NCBI RefSeq assembly: GCF_000524195.1
Contig: NW_020170424.1
Coordinates: 121,134 to 185,133, forward strand
Direction of reading: 5' to 3'
DNA: 64,000 bases
Origin: Echinococcus granulosus
Lineage: Eukaryota; Platyhelminthes; Cestoda; Cyclophyllidea; Taeniidae
The first letter of the stretch is position 1. Every line of letters starts with the position of its first letter. The position numbers were made by a program, and so were the translations under genes. The notes under the pieces are model-generated. The model saw only the letters and a list, made by a program, of their open reading frames with translations, ran no database searches and was not told the origin of the DNA. Shown here piece by piece: positions 63,036-64,000 of this stretch.

Positions 63036-63144
63036 TATAAGAGATGGGTGCTAATTAACCTGCTTATACGTAGAACAAAATTAAGTAGTATTGTAGCACT
63101 GTACCAACAAGACAACTCCTAGAATCCACAAGGAGAAATTAAGC
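63036..63144 (+). repeat. diverged direct repeat, copy B
   Basis: Partner of 62452-62560. Similarity fades on both sides of the block, and no coding region is recognisable between the copies. Confidence 0.5.
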
Positions 63145-64000
63145 CTTTCGTAGGTAAAATTGTTTTTATATCCAGAAGAGATTCTGGGACAAATCTTTTG
63201 TATGCAAACACCAAACGGTAGAAGGGCAACGCACTGGTCAGAAGGGGGGTTAGAATGAAAAAATCCTGCAAGAATAATGCATCCAGTTGGGGTAGGCACA
63301 CCTATTATCAACGATAAAGGTCTAAAAGTTGCTGCTAATAATCAAGAATTTCAAGGCGAAAGCATAATCGGTTTACAAAGACAAATATAAAGTGCCAAAT
63401 GACTAATACCCACCCACAGGCACTGATGCTGGATAGCAGATAAAAGTCTGGAAGGCTGTCATTTAGCCGTGTCGTAGAGAATTTTCACCCAGATACTAAG
63501 TGACTTGTGATGTAAAATGGTTTTTGCATTTCGACACCATATAAAAGAAAGGCGTGTAAACACACAGGTTACACCTCTAAGCCGCAGAAACCGTTTCAGT
63601 CCCATAATGCTCCACCTGTTTTAGAAGTGTGTGTGTGATATGCTGCGGGGGCGATTGTCCTCATGGTTTGATCACTTGGTGGAGGGCTCACCATAATTGA
63701 GGGGCGCAGCAAACTGTTGACCCATGGGGCGTTTTAGCTGGCGTCGTAGGTCAGATGTTGGCTTTCGCCGCAACTTCCCCTTCCCACTCGATGGACACGC
63801 GAATCATCTGTACGCCACTAGCCGATTATTTGCGCAAACAAATATGTTAAGTTCACCACTATGAGAGGTATGAAGTTGCCTTTAATCGACTGCTGATACC
63901 TCGCAGTGTTTCATTACCAGGATCAAATCGCTGAACGGGAACAATTTTTAGCCAGTCCGCAATTTTGTCACCGCATGCAACACCTCCAAATGCTTTACAA

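Larger units (their letters stand above)
60436..64000. other. mostly non-coding tail of the window
   Basis: Plus-strand open frames at 60935-61168, 61278-61472 and 61489-61758 have no known motif. Apart from the direct repeat listed separately, I see no gene or RNA. Confidence 0.35.

Overview
The window looks like animal nuclear DNA from a parasitic flatworm, most likely a tapeworm. The evidence is a set of multi-exon genes with very short GT-AG introns (22, 34 and possibly 54 bp) beside multi-kilobase introns, a micro-exon gene of the kind first described in schistosomes, moderate GC content, and two 100-N scaffold gaps (44486-44585 and 55551-55650). No operon, CRISPR array, tRNA or rRNA was recognised. 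Species assignment is inference.

Layout. (1) About 1.2-6.6 kb, minus strand: the 5' part of a SAPS-domain gene (regulatory subunit of protein phosphatase 6). Five exons join in frame to the N-terminal SAPS sequence, and the downstream part is unclear or broken. (2) 8.5-14.8 kb, minus: a six-exon gene of about 1,027 codons for a nuclear protein with about ten C2H2-type zinc fingers and an AT-hook-like motif. Every exon junction keeps the frame. (3) 17.2-42.5 kb, minus: the most striking content. I read about 55 tiny exons of 15-63 nt. Nearly all are flanked by recognisable splice sites, are multiples of three, and are open in phase 0. Their peptides fall into repeated classes (LFGR-type, Lys-rich KKEGRTK-type, Thr-rich ESHT-type, SGTQNQ-type). 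The 18.8-31.5 kb part has clearly grown by tandem duplication of exon cassettes with their introns. Several copies are decaying through lost donors, lost acceptors or stops. Joined, the exons would give about 690 residues of low-complexity Ser/Thr/Lys/Gln-rich protein. (4) 49.2-50.1 kb, plus: a broken rhodopsin-like GPCR with a frameshift, an in-frame stop and a decayed end. (5) 42.6-49.2 and 50.1-64 kb: mostly non-coding, with a few weak exon candidates (46.0, 47.1, 53.6, 54.5, 59.6 and 60.4 kb) and a diverged direct repeat at 62.5/63.0 kb.

The genes have no obvious joint pathway: a phosphatase regulator, a DNA-binding protein and a micro-exon gene happen to lie in the same orientation. The micro-exon gene is the candidate for an undescribed system. 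Because all its exons appear symmetric, any subset could be skipped without shifting the frame, so one locus could make a large family of protein variants. All exon calls are by eye from splice-site and frame logic; no transcript or database evidence was available.
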